From Sacculina carcini (lineage: Eukaryota; Arthropoda; Thecostraca; Sacculinidae): a DNA stretch of 64,000 bases. The notes below the pieces were generated by a model, which worked only from the letters and a program-made list of their open reading frames with translations, had not been told where the DNA came from and did no database searches. A program made the translations under genes and the position numbers. Where the stretch lies: contig OU696575.1 in NCBI GenBank assembly GCA_916048095.2, forward strand, positions 3,753,501-3,817,500. Direction: 5' to 3'. This document shows, piece after piece, positions 49,589 through 61,722 of this stretch. Positions within the stretch are counted from its first letter, which is position 1, and the number at the start of each line of letters is the position of its first letter.

Positions 49589-52500
49589 CTAGTATTGCGC
49601 TCCGTGTCGATGTGTCATCACCTCGTCATCATGATGGTGGTGATCTAAATCGGCGTCACCTCCGTGATGATGCAATGCATCCTGCTGATGATTATGGTGC
49701 TGATGATCATCATGGTGCGTCAATTCACCCTTCTCGTATTCGAACACAATGTACCATACAGGAAGCACGAGCAGCAACAATATCACGGCGGCCACCAAAC
49801 AATACCATTGTAGACCGCAGTCGTCACCGCGCTCAATACAACCACCAGCCAGCGACGATTTAGTCCAACTTGTACTGTTGTCCATCGCTTGATCATCGAG
49901 AGTGGAAATCGACGCCGTCGTCGAGACCGGAGACAACAGCACACTTTCAGCCAGCAATTCGTTACCATGCGAACGAGCAGCATTCACCTGCCGGTCGACT
50001 TTACGCAAGAGACGGGAGCCAGGACCGCCTCTAGTCACACCTGGGCGTGACGTTGTCTCACCGACCTCTAGCGGCAGGGATGAGGAAGACGAAGTCGAAG
50101 AGTCGTCTGAAGCATGGGTGGCGGTCGTTGGGCGGTGGACGTTGGTAGATGCCAATGATAGCGTGATAGATGACGCTGCTGAAGGTGCTAGTGTAGTTGG
50201 TATTGATGTTGTTTGTTGTTGCGAAAGTCGTTCGATGATTAACGAGTGCGGTCGCACTGGAATTTTGAGCCAGCGGCGCGTGTGCAACTCGTTGTCGGCG
50301 AACAGACCGTTAATCCGCTTTAACTCGCTCACCTGCACCCACCGACATGTACACACAAAAGGAAAAATACCTGATACATACTAATGTTGCACAGCGCCGA
50401 TCAATTCTTCATCTGGCTAAATACCGAATAGACCAGTCAACTTAGGAAGAAACGGACCGGACCCTCAAGAAAACCCTCAAGAGCATATGGTCACAGTGAT
50501 TTTGGTAATCATCTAACGAAAATATCACTATATACTATTGCAGACGTTGATTGCCATCTGTAGATTCCTTCTCTACTATTAGACCTATTATGAGTGACTG
50601 GCTAAAAGACACATCGTACTACACATATAAGTTGGCATATTGGCAGTTGTTTTATATGTTTAGTAAATTGTAGTATCAAGTGCACAAACAGCATTACCAC
50701 TGAAGTGTTGCAGTTTATTAATTTGTTTCGCTCATAAAACGGGACGCATGAACTAGTCTTCCAAATAATGACTGTCACTGTAGCAAATTCAGTTTGGTAC
50801 ACCCTGATGTGAAGTGTAGCGGGTTGGAAGATAACAATCATTGCCGAGGATGCCTAGTCATAAACTAAAAACCAATCCCTAGCTTTATATGTCGAAGACA
50901 ACTTAAGGCTATTTTGGGCTCCTGAAATGTGGTTCATAAAATAAAAACAAAGCACATACAAAGAGTCGACGACGCTTATACACTGATTTTGAAACTGCAC
51001 TCAACTCAACATTTTATAGCTCATTTACAATATACTATATTTTAGAAATCAACAGAGTTTACAACTTTGATCTTACAAACTTACCACGATAAAGACGTGA
51101 ATAAACGTGACCAAAGAAGTGCCGACAACATGACAACTGAATCCACACGATGTGCATATTAATCAATTATTTTAAGCTATCAATTTACCCAGGATATCAA
51201 TGTTTTAAAAGAATGTATGATACGCATAACCCACATATAGCCACAATACACAAAATAGCCAGCAGTCTAACATCAGAAAGTGAAGTTATGATATTGTGGG
51301 TACCGGGACACGCAGGTATCAAAGGTAATGAAATGGCTGACTAACTGGCTAAAAATGCGCTATCACATCGGCCCGTTAATATCACACGAGGAATCACAAG
51401 AGAGGACTAGTATGCGTTTCTAAAAACACAATTCAACAAATGCTTACAGAGAAACTGGAGGACAATTGACAACAATAAGCTCAGGTGTATCAAACACGAA
51501 TTTAAGCATTGGAGCAGAACTGACTTTAAAAGTCGACAAAAAGAGGTAATATTGGCAAGATTAAGAACAGGACACACTAGTATTTCATATAAAGAATTGA
51601 TACTAAATGGAGCTGCGCCCCACTGTCATGTTTGCAACAAGACTAACCATGTTACACATATTCTAGTCGAATGCACTAGGTACAGTCAACAGAGAAAAGC
51701 ATTAATCGATTACTGTAAATGCAACAATATAAATATTACAATAGAAAATGTATTGGGGATAATCAACCAATAGTAAACACGGTGCTTCAGTACATAGATC
51801 AGTGTAACATCAACATAATATGACAGACATGTGTACTGAACTTAACCAATTTCTTCTCAAATGTGTGACTGATTGTATTGTTATTTTCATGGAGAAAAAA
51901 ACACACAATAACACAAAAAAGTTTACATATCTATGAATATGGTATATACATAGATATATAAAATGTATGTAAGGTATATCTTTGCATGCTTTGTATGGAG
52001 AGCCGTTTGGAATGGGTAGTACCTTGTACTTGCCTATTGGTTGTCCATTGGAAGGACTGGAATATTGGAAATGTTGTGATTCATTGACTGATTATATTAC
52101 GTATTGTTTTCATTAGAAAAAAGAACAAAAAACATATATAAATATACATAGGTATGTGTATGTGTATGAGTATATAATTATGTATGTGTATGAATGTATG
52201 TGTACGAATGTGTATGTATGCATATGTATGTATATATGTACGAATGTGCGTATTAAAAAAGTTGAATTAAAAAAGGATATCAATGTTAATTATTTGAACC
52301 ACCGAACGATGAATATCGTTCGAATATCGAACGAATATCAATGATGTTTACTTGGTTTCATTCGCCAGGTGAAAGTTGACATTGAAAAATATGATATGAA
52401 AGTCAATTTGAAATCAAGTGTATATCCGCTAAACGCTCCTCTGATTTTTAAATGCTAAAAAGAATGTTCTAAAAAGGAAAATTATCTAGCCCGTGCAGAA

Positions 52501-53104
52501 TATTTTCCAGTAGAAAATTGTAAATTGGTTTGAAAATTGAAATGAATTTTAAACCAAATCCAAAATTCTAAACAACGGATAGGTAAACGTATAAACATAA
52601 GTAATCGTTTACACTATTGATATTCTGACAAAAATACGTCAACACCGATTAAGAGTATACCAATCTACATCTGCATCTCTGAATTCTCGATTTCAGAAGC
52701 AATTATTAGGTCAGTATTTAAACAATAGCCCTATAGCCGGATATTGAGACATTATTGAGGCAAGACGAACTGAAAAGCAATGAAAAGCACATAATCCACA
52801 TTAAAAAAAATAATTAGACGCTATTAATCAGGGAAAATATATGGTTCAGGACTTGCCATGGTTTTTCAAACTCTCACATAGACCGAACAAACACGTTACT
52901 GAATCCACTTACAGAAACGGCATACTTGATCGAGATGTTCTGCAGAGTTGAGTCAGGCGTCACTTGTTCAGTGATGAACTCGTCGGGCGGTGCCACTGCA
53001 AGCGACGCATGTGAGCCGTTGGCACCTCTCGACCGCAACGTACAGCTCATGTTGTCAGAAGCGGTTACAGTGGAGTGGTCGACGTCGCACACATCGTCGT
53101 CCAT
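49589..53104 (-). CDS. LysM-domain membrane protein, LYSMD3/4-like, 2 exons
   Basis: Exon 1 runs from 53,104 (ATG in GCCATGG context) down to 52,913, followed by a GTAAGT donor. Exon 2 runs from 50,332, after a GGGTGCAG acceptor, to the stop at 49,589. Phase 0; about 311 residues. The LysM domain spans the junction: TEQVTPDSTLQNISIKYAVS (exon 1) and VSELKRINGLFADNELHTRR then WLKIPV (exon 2). A Ser/Thr-rich linker follows, then one membrane helix (WYCLVAAVILLLLVLPVWYI, about residues 241-260) and a His/Asp-rich tail of about 45 residues. Length and layout match LYSMD3/LYSMD4, type II-like membrane proteins; LYSMD3 has been linked to chitin recognition. The His-rich tail could bind metal (inference). 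Confidence 0.85.
51131..52140 (+). mobile_element. LINE 3' fragment with RNase H in LYSMD intron
   Basis: Reads VMILWVPGHAGIKGNEMAD (RNase H active-site region), then LARLRTGHTSISYKELI and CHVCNKTNHVTHILVEC, a C-terminal CCHC finger typical of I/Nimb-type LINEs. The 3' UTR carries two diverged copies of a TGATTxTATT...CAT(G/T)AGAAAAAA segment (51,866 and 52,080). At least two stops. It lies in the single intron, antisense to the gene. Confidence 0.7.
52141..52912. other. Rest of LYSMD intron
   Basis: TATG-type simple repeat at 52,150-52,250, then AT-rich sequence with small inverted repeats around ATATCGTTCGAATATCGAAC (52,310). No gene. Confidence 0.5.
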
Positions 53105-53329
53105 GGCCGAAACTGGCGAAGAAAATGAAAATTGTTGCGACTGGTTGCCGCGTCGCTCTGTTGTAGTACAGCTGGAATACTGTACGCGTCGACTGATATG
53201 ATCGGTAATCAAACACAACAGGGAACGCGGTCAAGTGTCGATAAACAGAAACGACGCTCACAAGATGTGTGTCTTTTATTTGGAGGCTTCTACGACGATG
53301 GATAATCGGACGCGACAGTACACTTATGC

Positions 53330-53384
53330 AAAAATACACATAATCGTCCATTCTCTAATGAAATGGACGATTAAGTGTATTTTT
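53330..53384. repeat. 23-bp near-perfect hairpin
   Basis: The left arm 53,330-53,352 and right arm 53,362-53,384 pair over 23 positions with one mismatch and a 9-base loop. It lies about 230 bases upstream of the LYSMD-like start codon. It could be a miRNA-like stem, a tiny foldback element or a regulatory palindrome. Confidence 0.75.
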
Positions 53385-53399
53385 GACACACCATTTGAA

Positions 53400-55311
53400 A
53401 TTGAGCAGAAACAAATATATCAAATATATAAATATATAAACGTATACCAGCCTGCAATAACAGCTAATTTATACAATCCCCGAAATAGCACAAAAAACTA
53501 TAGATACAGAAAAATACCAAAATTACAAAGCAACACTTGACAATAAAATACCATACCGTAATTACTAATGTTGGGAAAGGACAAAATCGCTCACATATCT
53601 TACAGAGAAGACCAACATACATGCGCGTAAGTGATTTCGATTTTCTAGGCGTATCGGCAAAACCGCAAACATTTAGCCAGTAGCTGAATTTATTATTAGG
53701 GTCTATAAAAAACCTAGCAGAATTCTAGATCTTGCGGTTGAAAAATGAAAACACACCGAAAAGAACACAATGGACCGAAAAAACACTTGCTTCGCATCAG
53801 ATTTTTCTTCTAATTTGATATAACATTGTGATATCCCAGGTCTGTCACTGAGATGTATAATATAATCCAAACACTGGCGCCCCTACAGATACCCCCAACC
53901 CGGTGATCCATAACCTGTATAAATTACCCACTGGTGAGAAATGAATGGATTGCCAAGTACGGAATCAAAGGTCAGAGAGAAGGTCAAATGTGTGTTTGTA
54001 TCAATCAGAAGTGATTTATTATCGTTCTAGTAACTTTTTCACATTTAATTTGACGGAACAACTGAATCAATTCGATTTCACATTGTTGTTGCGGAAAATG
54101 AAAATGTTATTGACCACTGAAAAGGAAGAAAGGTTATTGACCACTGGTCTAGCCCAAGTCTGAAATATGTTCAATTACACAAAGGCAACAGACACTCAAC
54201 ACGAACGACACAACGAACGAAAATATGAACACATAGAAACGGCTCTGGGACTACTCAGATATAAACAACCAAGGATCATTTGTGTTAAACTAGAAACGTT
54301 AAATGTTGTTCTGTGAAAGTTGAATCAAAGGTTTTTCTGTGACAGCTGAAGCATACAAATGAAAAAGATACATGCATTCCTGTAGCGTGGTAAGCATTCC
54401 ATTATTAATTTGGGAAACTGATTCCTCCCTCCAATCATTTCTAAATTAAACCACAAGATTTATTCATATTATCCACGTAAACATAGGGATGTGCCTTGTA
54501 TTTGTGATATGAACATGTTAACAAGAATATTGGCGGGGAAATGCTTGTGTAAGGAATTCAATTTTCTGATAATCCAAATATAGACAAAGATTACAACACC
54601 AAATTGCAATAATGTAGTGTTCACTATTAGTAACTGTGCATATAATTGTTATTGTTCTTGTAAATACGTTCGCGCCTCAATTGTCCTAATTGTTCTCTCC
54701 TTTGATTGGACCAAGTCATTGTGCATAGTGGGCACGACCTATTGACTAATGTTCCCGGTAAATGGTTTTATTGGACGTGGGCATTCTTGGATTAGGTTTT
54801 GGTCGGTTAACTTGTGTGTTGAATTATAATATATCTAGCTGTTACGCGCTGCTTATCGTTGCAAATACCAAATAATAACGCTATTTTCTATATAAAAAAC
54901 AAGATAATGGAAGAACATAAGCAGTCTAATGAAGCAAACTGAAGACTAGAAAAGAAAAAACGTGTTGTTACTGATGTTCGATTCTCTTAGCATCATTAAA
55001 AAATCATAAATAAATGTGTGATGTGATGTGTGGTGTGTGTGATGGCTAAATAAACATGTGCTTTCATTCCATATTTTAATCCCTCAATGTCGCCAAGTCA
55101 AAATGAAGAAGCTAGGTCGATTACAAACCACAATGAGAATCTCAGCACGAAAACAGCATTTTTCTGAGCATGACGATTTGAAGCAGTCGACTTGATGACG
55201 GCAGATATGACATCACAAACTATACACTGGACGACCATCCACGTAGATACGGGTAGAGCGCAAGAAATCCAAGCATGACAAATCTATCAATGTTTGAACG
55301 CTTTCATAACA
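53400..55311. other. Intergenic, gene-free
   Basis: AT-rich spacer between the LYSMD-like gene's 5' side and the Skeletor-like gene's 3' side. No supported repeats or genes. Confidence 0.5.
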
Positions 55312-55605
55312 ATGATGTCCGTGTATACAGCTCTGTTTATCAGTTCGTTAAGTCTAACCGGAAATGTTACGGACCTTAAAGAATATATCAAAACATACAA
55401 CCATATCTACGCTGCAAAACAAGACCATAATTCAATTGTATTAGAGCATAACGCAGAGACATTTCAAGAAAAAGACAAGGATAAAAAAGTACAAGCACCA
55501 ATAAATAGCGTTAAATCCATTAATGAAAAAATAAAACCACTGCACAAAAGCAGAGCAGTATCACATAAAAGCATTGCACAAGCATGCAGTGAGGCCAGTG
55601 GCTAG
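55312..55605 (+). CDS. Small hypothetical secreted protein (weak)
   Basis: An open frame from the ATG at 55,312: MMSVYTALFISSLSLTGNVT looks like a signal peptide, followed by a Lys/Gln-rich 75-residue chain with no known domain. It lies just past the 3' end of the Skeletor-like gene on the other strand, with no TATA box or polyadenylation signal identified. It may be chance. Confidence 0.18.
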   Translation: MMSVYTALFISSLSLTGNVTDLKEYIKTYNHIYAAKQDHNSIVLEHNAETFQEKDKDKKVQAPINSVKSINEKIKPLHKSRAVSHKSIAQACSEASG

Positions 55606-55689
55606 ATTCAACACAGTACAGCAGCGAGATTATGCAATAACATCGCATTAAAACAGATCAACATTGCAACAAAACCAAAAACCAGATAT

Positions 55690-57756
55690 TTAAGCCGCAA
55701 ACCTAGCAAACAAAGCAATACCAATTAATACCTCGACAGACACCACATAACCACTGACACTTGCACCACCGTTGTCAATAAAATTGGCCATCTCATCACT
55801 CAATACGTGAATCTTCCAGCCCAAGTTGCGGTGTGTGTAGCACTGGTAGTAGACAATATCAGGTGCGTCAAGTTGCACCGTCCACTTAAGCAATGCAGGT
55901 TTACCAACGGCACATTGTAATTGCAACGTGCTGCGATAATGTTCGAACGTGGTGACATTATTTTTCTGATCACCACCACGGTGTTCGTATTGGCACAGAC
56001 GACCGACGGCCGTCGGCTCAGCCCCACCAGTCGCGTCCCAACGCACGCCGGCAAACACGCGCTCGCCTGCGTTCTTTGACTCGGCTGTCCTCGAGTGGTA
56101 GCCGCCCACTGGACTATCGGTGATGTAGAGCGGATGAAACTCAGCCGGGTTAGTCGGATCGTCACCGCCCTCCACTACAAACGTGTAAGTGCGTCCGCGC
56201 CGCACGTATAGCTCCGGGACCAAGAGTCCGTTGATCCACCACGCGATGCCCCAAGATTTGTAGCCAGTGACTGATTCGTAGCCGCGTGACCCTCCTGTAG
56301 GGCCTATGCGAGCTTCAAATCTATCTGTGTCCGCCACAATGCGCTTATCCCATGGTTGAACGAAATCATTGTCAATGGCTGGCTTACCAGATAAGTCACC
56401 ACAACTATCTTGATTCACAGCACTGAAGTCCACCAATGATGTGTCCCAGCCCAAGTCGTGGTAATTAGCCTGATTGCGCTCATTCAGTGAGCCCATGGCC
56501 ACAATAACTCGCATGGGACGTTCCAAAGTGATATCCTTGTCAGATGAGCCCTCAGTGAGTAAACGGCGCCGAAATAGAATGCTGGTCACGCCATCACTTT
56601 TTCTGCCATTCAACAATTCTACATCATCTGTTCCAGAGAAGGCACCATCCTTGCAAACACCATTACCACCTGATTCGCCTCTACTACATTGAGACTTAGA
56701 TGCCAAATAATAATCATCAACCATGAATCTATTAGTGGAAGCATCAAAATATCCCACAGCCACGTCAGCACCTATCATTTTGGCTCGAGCCTGATCGCCG
56801 CTGATTCCGAAAGAATACCACTGTTTTTCATCGAGAGCAGCCGATAGCTCAACGTATGCAAACTGTTGTTCCGAGCCCCAACGCGCTTGGAGTTTACCCT
56901 CCAAGAAAGACATGCAGTTGGTGAGTTGTGACCCTCCAGTAGACGAATGCCTACCTCCTGCGGATGTCAGCTGGGAAATATGAGGTGGCAAATTTGATAA
57001 TTGCTGTGGGAAAATAACTGAGCCGAAATTGTGTCTATATGCCACGCACCAAACAGACAACCACCTGATATCATGTACAGTCATATCACCAGGGAGAGTA
57101 ATAGTGACGTCTTTACCTGAGTAAGCACGTAGCACATCTAAACTACCACTCTCATTGGGAATTTTAACTCCTTGGGATGAAGGACTTGAAGTGTTACCAA
57201 CCCAAAAGTACGCATCTGGTCCGCCGCCGTCATAGTAGAGCTTCGGAATGAACAAAGTTTTAGTATCGACGATAACAATGTCACCAGAGCGTACACCATG
57301 TGCTAGTTGAGACAATGGACCAACAGTGATGGGTTCCGGCGGATTAATGCGGCTACTAAAAAGAGCATGGCCGAAATTGACAGTGTACAATCGACACCAA
57401 ACGGACAGCCACTTGAGATCCACAGCGTTGATTCCGGGAGGCAAGTGAAGCACAACGTCTTCATGTTTGTGAAGCCTCAGCACGCGACCAGGATCTCCAC
57501 CATCATTCGGGTATGGCACCAGGGTTCCAGCACTATCGGGTTCTCGTGTATTAGTCCCCACCCAGAAATACGCGTCTGGCCCGGTACCATCGTACGAAAA
57601 ACCCTCGATAAAAAGTGTGTTCATGTTGACAACAAACACTTCACCGGCGATGCCGTGTGCAAAGTTGCTCAGACGGCCAATAGACAGTCCGCGGTACTCG
57701 CGTGATGAGACAAATGTGGCTAAAAGCAGCAGCAATTGCCACACTGGCACCTGCAT
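55690..57756 (-). CDS. Skeletor-like protein: two DM13 domains plus DOMON, single exon
   Basis: The first ATG of the frame is at 57,756 and gives MQVPVWQLLLLLATFVSS, a clear signal peptide; the frame stays open 688 codons to TAA at 55,690. DM13 domain 1 is at about residues 20-140 (YDGTGPDAYFWVG, WLSVWCRLYTVNFGHALF), DM13 domain 2 at about 150-260 (YDGGGPDAYFWVG, WLSVWCVAYRHNFGS), DOMON at about 280-440, then the conserved Skeletor C-terminal region (SWGIAWWINGLLVPELYVRR, EFHPLYITDSPVGGY) and a hydrophobic end (VVSVEVLIGIALFARFAA), probably a GPI or membrane anchor. Skeletor proteins were described in the Drosophila spindle matrix, but the signal peptide and redox-type domains argue for a secreted or surface role. 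An intact frame with no intron is notable for this family. Confidence 0.9.
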   Translation of the reverse strand: MQVPVWQLLLLLATFVSSREYRGLSIGRLSNFAHGIAGEVFVVNMNTLFIEGFSYDGTGPDAYFWVGTNTREPDSAGTLVPYPNDGGDPGRVLRLHKHEDVVLHLPPGINAVDLKWLSVWCRLYTVNFGHALFSSRINPPEPITVGPLSQLAHGVRSGDIVIVDTKTLFIPKLYYDGGGPDAYFWVGNTSSPSSQGVKIPNESGSLDVLRAYSGKDVTITLPGDMTVHDIRWLSVWCVAYRHNFGSVIFPQQLSNLPPHISQLTSAGGRHSSTGGSQLTNCMSFLEGKLQARWGSEQQFAYVELSAALDEKQWYSFGISGDQARAKMIGADVAVGYFDASTNRFMVDDYYLASKSQCSRGESGGNGVCKDGAFSGTDDVELLNGRKSDGVTSILFRRRLLTEGSSDKDITLERPMRVIVAMGSLNERNQANYHDLGWDTSLVDFSAVNQDSCGDLSGKPAIDNDFVQPWDKRIVADTDRFEARIGPTGGSRGYESVTGYKSWGIAWWINGLLVPELYVRRGRTYTFVVEGGDDPTNPAEFHPLYITDSPVGGYHSRTAESKNAGERVFAGVRWDATGGAEPTAVGRLCQYEHRGGDQKNNVTTFEHYRSTLQLQCAVGKPALLKWTVQLDAPDIVYYQCYTHRNLGWKIHVLSDEMANFIDNGGASVSGYVVSVEVLIGIALFARFAA

Positions 57757-58130
57757 GACGGCCTGCCTACCACAATACAGATGAAGCAACCACAATGCTA
57801 TCAATCAGCAATCACTCAGCCTGCTAGCACTGATCACGGTTCTGACAGCCAATGAAAGTCATGCAGCACCACACACGACCACGCTGATAAAGTAACTGAC
57901 TAATGCACAATCGATGTGTAACGACCGAAAGCACGAACACACAAGCGCGGACAAACACAGACAGGCACACACACAAACGAGCCAATCACACGCACATACA
58001 CATCGACAACTGACATACGATTGCGAAGCTTTCTGGGCTGAGCCAAGCGAATAATAGAAAACCAGCACTAGTGCTGACAGAAGCGTACATGTGTGTGTGT
58101 GCATGTATATGAAAGCTTGTACGTATGTAT
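57757..58130 (-). promoter_or_regulatory. Probable promoter region of Skeletor-like gene
   Basis: Read on the minus strand, an arthropod initiator TCAGTT lies at 57,897-57,892 (in ATTAGTCAGTTACTT), and CATTGGCTG, an inverted CCAAT box, at about 57,855. No TATA box was found. Tentative. Confidence 0.35.
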
Positions 58131-59140
<1,010 letters not shown>

Positions 59141-59142
<2 letters not shown>

Positions 59143-59638
59143 GAGAAACCGCTTGTTCTCAGCGTTTGCGATGGACAGGTTTGCTGCATATGACGCATTC
59201 ACGGTGCGCCGCTTGAGAGCAGGTGAGTCCCCAGACGTGTTACTGGCAGATTTGCGGAGGTTTGCGACTTTGTTTGGCGGCGTTGCGGACAATACGCTGT
59301 GTTGTGCATTTGTGAGTGGCCTGCCAGATCGCGTTCGGCAAACCATTCGCGCCGGTGCAAGGGCCGAGTGTTTGACCGTTGATGATGTTTTAGCAAGAGC
59401 GCGTACGGCTCTCAGTGATCAACGAGACGTTCGGACGTCTGTGGTGTGTGGTGCTGTGACCAATTGTCAAGGTCCAGGTCCTTCTATCGCTGTCCAAGCT
59501 TCGCAACGTCGATGGCAACAACACCAATTAATTTGTTGGAACTGTGGTCAAAAGGGACATTTTGCTAGGTCATGCAAGCGTTCGGGAAACGCGATGGGGA
59601 GCGATGCATCGGCACTACCATTCGCTCCCCGTCAGTAA
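59141..59638 (+). CDS. LTR element gag
   Basis: Reads [20 protein letters not shown] ... [18 protein letters not shown], a capsid-like segment, and one CCHC zinc knuckle, [14 protein letters not shown] (about 59,538-59,580). The N-terminus is probably truncated by the neighbouring Penelope module. The overlap with pol in the -1 frame matches the frameshift expression common in such elements. Confidence 0.75.
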
Positions 59639-61722
59639 AATGTGCTTCTGGTGCCTCTTGTGTGAGTCCAGTGGTCACGCTCATCGTGGATGACAGGCGG
59701 CGTCGGTGCCTGGTTGACACTGGCTGCAGTGTCACGTTGATACGCCGGGCCTGCTGTCGGAATTGGACGATCGGTGATGTTAGCCTTTCGACTTTGTGTG
59801 GTGGCAGACTCATGTGCCGTGGAATGGCTTCCGTTCGCGTCGGCACTAGGCATGACAATGCGGTGCCGGTGAATGCACTGATCGCTGACGGGCACATGCT
59901 GGGCGTTGATGTGGTCCTCGGAATGACAGGTATTTCCGCGCTTGGAGGTATGAATGTGAGTCCAGACGGGATTGTCACTTTTGGGCATGGCACATGCGCT
60001 TATTCAACAGTCGAAAAAGTAGCCAACACACCCGTTAAAGAAGTAGTTGGGAGTTTTGCATTTGATAGGGAGAAGATGAAAGACGATAATCCGCATACGC
60101 TGTTGCCGATTGAGACTGAAGATTTCATTGTGTCGTTCAACCAATCGAATTGCACATGGACCGTGAAGTGGAAATGGGCTGAAGGCAATGGACCCGGTAT
60201 TCTTCGGAACACGACGGCCATGTGCGGCATGAAAGCTTCGGTTTGGAAGAAATTCGACGACGAGATCAATAGGTGGATAGGCGAAGGCTGGTTGGTGCCA
60301 TACAGGACCCAAATTCACGGAGAACCTCGAGGACTTGTACCACTGATGGCGGTGGAACAACGCGATCAGACACGCGTACGTCCAGTTCTTGATTTTCGAG
60401 AGCTCAACACCCATTTGTCACCGCATACGGCTGAAGCCGAGGTTTGCGCTGATCAGATGAGAAAGTGGCGGCGGCACGGGCACAACGTGGCGGTGGTTGA
60501 TTTAAAAAGTGCCTACTTACAAATTCATGTTGATCAGAGCCTATGGCCTTACCAAACAGTGGAAGTGAATAATTGCCGCTACTGCCTCACCAGACTGGGA
60601 TTCGGCCTAAGCATTGCTCCCCTGGTGATGAAATTGATTGTGCGAGCTGTCTTAGACCAGGACCCTGTGATAGCGAGCGCTGTTCTACCGTATGTGGATG
60701 ACTTGCTTGTGAATGAGGATAAAGTCACTGCAGAACGCGTTGTCTCACATTTTTTTAAGTACGGGCTCGATTGCAAGACACCTGAGAGGATCAACGTCGG
60801 CGCTAGACTTCTTGGACTGTATGTCCAGTCGCGAAATGGCGTGGTCAATTGGAAGCGTGATACAACTCTACCAGCCTGTCCAAGCAAGATTACTCGACGT
60901 TCGTTGTTCTCATGGTGTGGGCGACTGATTGCGCATGTTCCGGTTTGCGGCTGGTTGCGCCCAGCTGCCGCCTGGTTGAAAAGGAGAGCAAATGCGCTGT
61001 CCAGCGGTTGGGACGACCCTATAAACAGTGACGCATTGTCAGCTCAGGTGACTTGGGTTCACGAAAAATTGTTGAGCAATGACCCAGCGCGTGGAGTTTG
61101 GTCGGTGGAAGGCAAGCGTGTCGTTGTGTGGAGTGACGCTAGCTCACTTGCCAAGGGTTTTGTGCCGCAGTCAGTCGATGGTGCCATCATTGAAGACGCG
61201 AGTTGGCTACGACACGATGATTCTGCACACATTTACATGGCGGAGCTTGATGCGGTGTTACGGGGCATCAACATGGCAATAGCATGGAAATTTAATAGCA
61301 TTGAGATCAAAACGGATTCGGCAACAGTCTACGGCTGGCTCTCTGACGCTTTAAGCGGAAAGGCGCGTTTGAGAACCAAGGCGCATGGAGAAATGTTCAT
61401 TCGCAGGCGCGTCGACATGATCTGTCAGCTGCGACGTGAAATGGACTTGAAACTATCAATGGTTTTGGTGCGATCAGAGGACAACAAAGCGGATTGCCTG
61501 ACAAGAATACCGCAACAGTGGCTACGATGCATTGACGGTCAAATGACGGCAGCTGCCGGTGTGCGTGATTGTGGTGACCTGGATTATGCCGTGCAACGCA
61601 TACACGTCGAAGCCGGTCACCCAGGAGTTCGGCGCACCTTGTATTTTGTTAGGCGTCACAAACTGAATGTCACAAGACGTCAAGTACATCGAGTGGTGAC
61701 GGCATGTCAGACTTGTCGGTAA
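59572..61722 (+). CDS. LTR element pol (protease, RT, RNase H)
   Basis: 716 codons. Protease VDTGCSVTLI near 59,713; RT with RPVLDFRELNTH (60,381), VAVVDLKSAYLQIHVD (60,488) and VLPYVDDLLV (60,683); RNase H with WSDASSLAKGF (61,131), MAELDAVLRG and IKTDSATVYGW (61,306); it ends in an integrase-type zinc finger (HVEAGHPGVRRTL ... CQTC). The RT and RNase H words differ from standard Gypsy and from BEL/Pao, so I leave the clade open. Confidence 0.85.
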   Translation: MQAFGKRDGERCIGTTIRSPSVKCASGASCVSPVVTLIVDDRRRRCLVDTGCSVTLIRRACCRNWTIGDVSLSTLCGGRLMCRGMASVRVGTRHDNAVPVNALIADGHMLGVDVVLGMTGISALGGMNVSPDGIVTFGHGTCAYSTVEKVANTPVKEVVGSFAFDREKMKDDNPHTLLPIETEDFIVSFNQSNCTWTVKWKWAEGNGPGILRNTTAMCGMKASVWKKFDDEINRWIGEGWLVPYRTQIHGEPRGLVPLMAVEQRDQTRVRPVLDFRELNTHLSPHTAEAEVCADQMRKWRRHGHNVAVVDLKSAYLQIHVDQSLWPYQTVEVNNCRYCLTRLGFGLSIAPLVMKLIVRAVLDQDPVIASAVLPYVDDLLVNEDKVTAERVVSHFFKYGLDCKTPERINVGARLLGLYVQSRNGVVNWKRDTTLPACPSKITRRSLFSWCGRLIAHVPVCGWLRPAAAWLKRRANALSSGWDDPINSDALSAQVTWVHEKLLSNDPARGVWSVEGKRVVVWSDASSLAKGFVPQSVDGAIIEDASWLRHDDSAHIYMAELDAVLRGINMAIAWKFNSIEIKTDSATVYGWLSDALSGKARLRTKAHGEMFIRRRVDMICQLRREMDLKLSMVLVRSEDNKADCLTRIPQQWLRCIDGQMTAAAGVRDCGDLDYAVQRIHVEAGHPGVRRTLYFVRRHKLNVTRRQVHRVVTACQTCR

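Noticed and set aside
53105-53218. N-terminal extension of the LysM protein upstream of 53,104
   Set aside because: The extended frame starts at TTG; the ATG at 53,104 has a good GCCATGG context.
57757-57804. Start of the Skeletor-like protein at 57,804
   Set aside because: The codon there is TTG; the first ATG (57,756) gives a clean signal peptide, while the longer form buries it.
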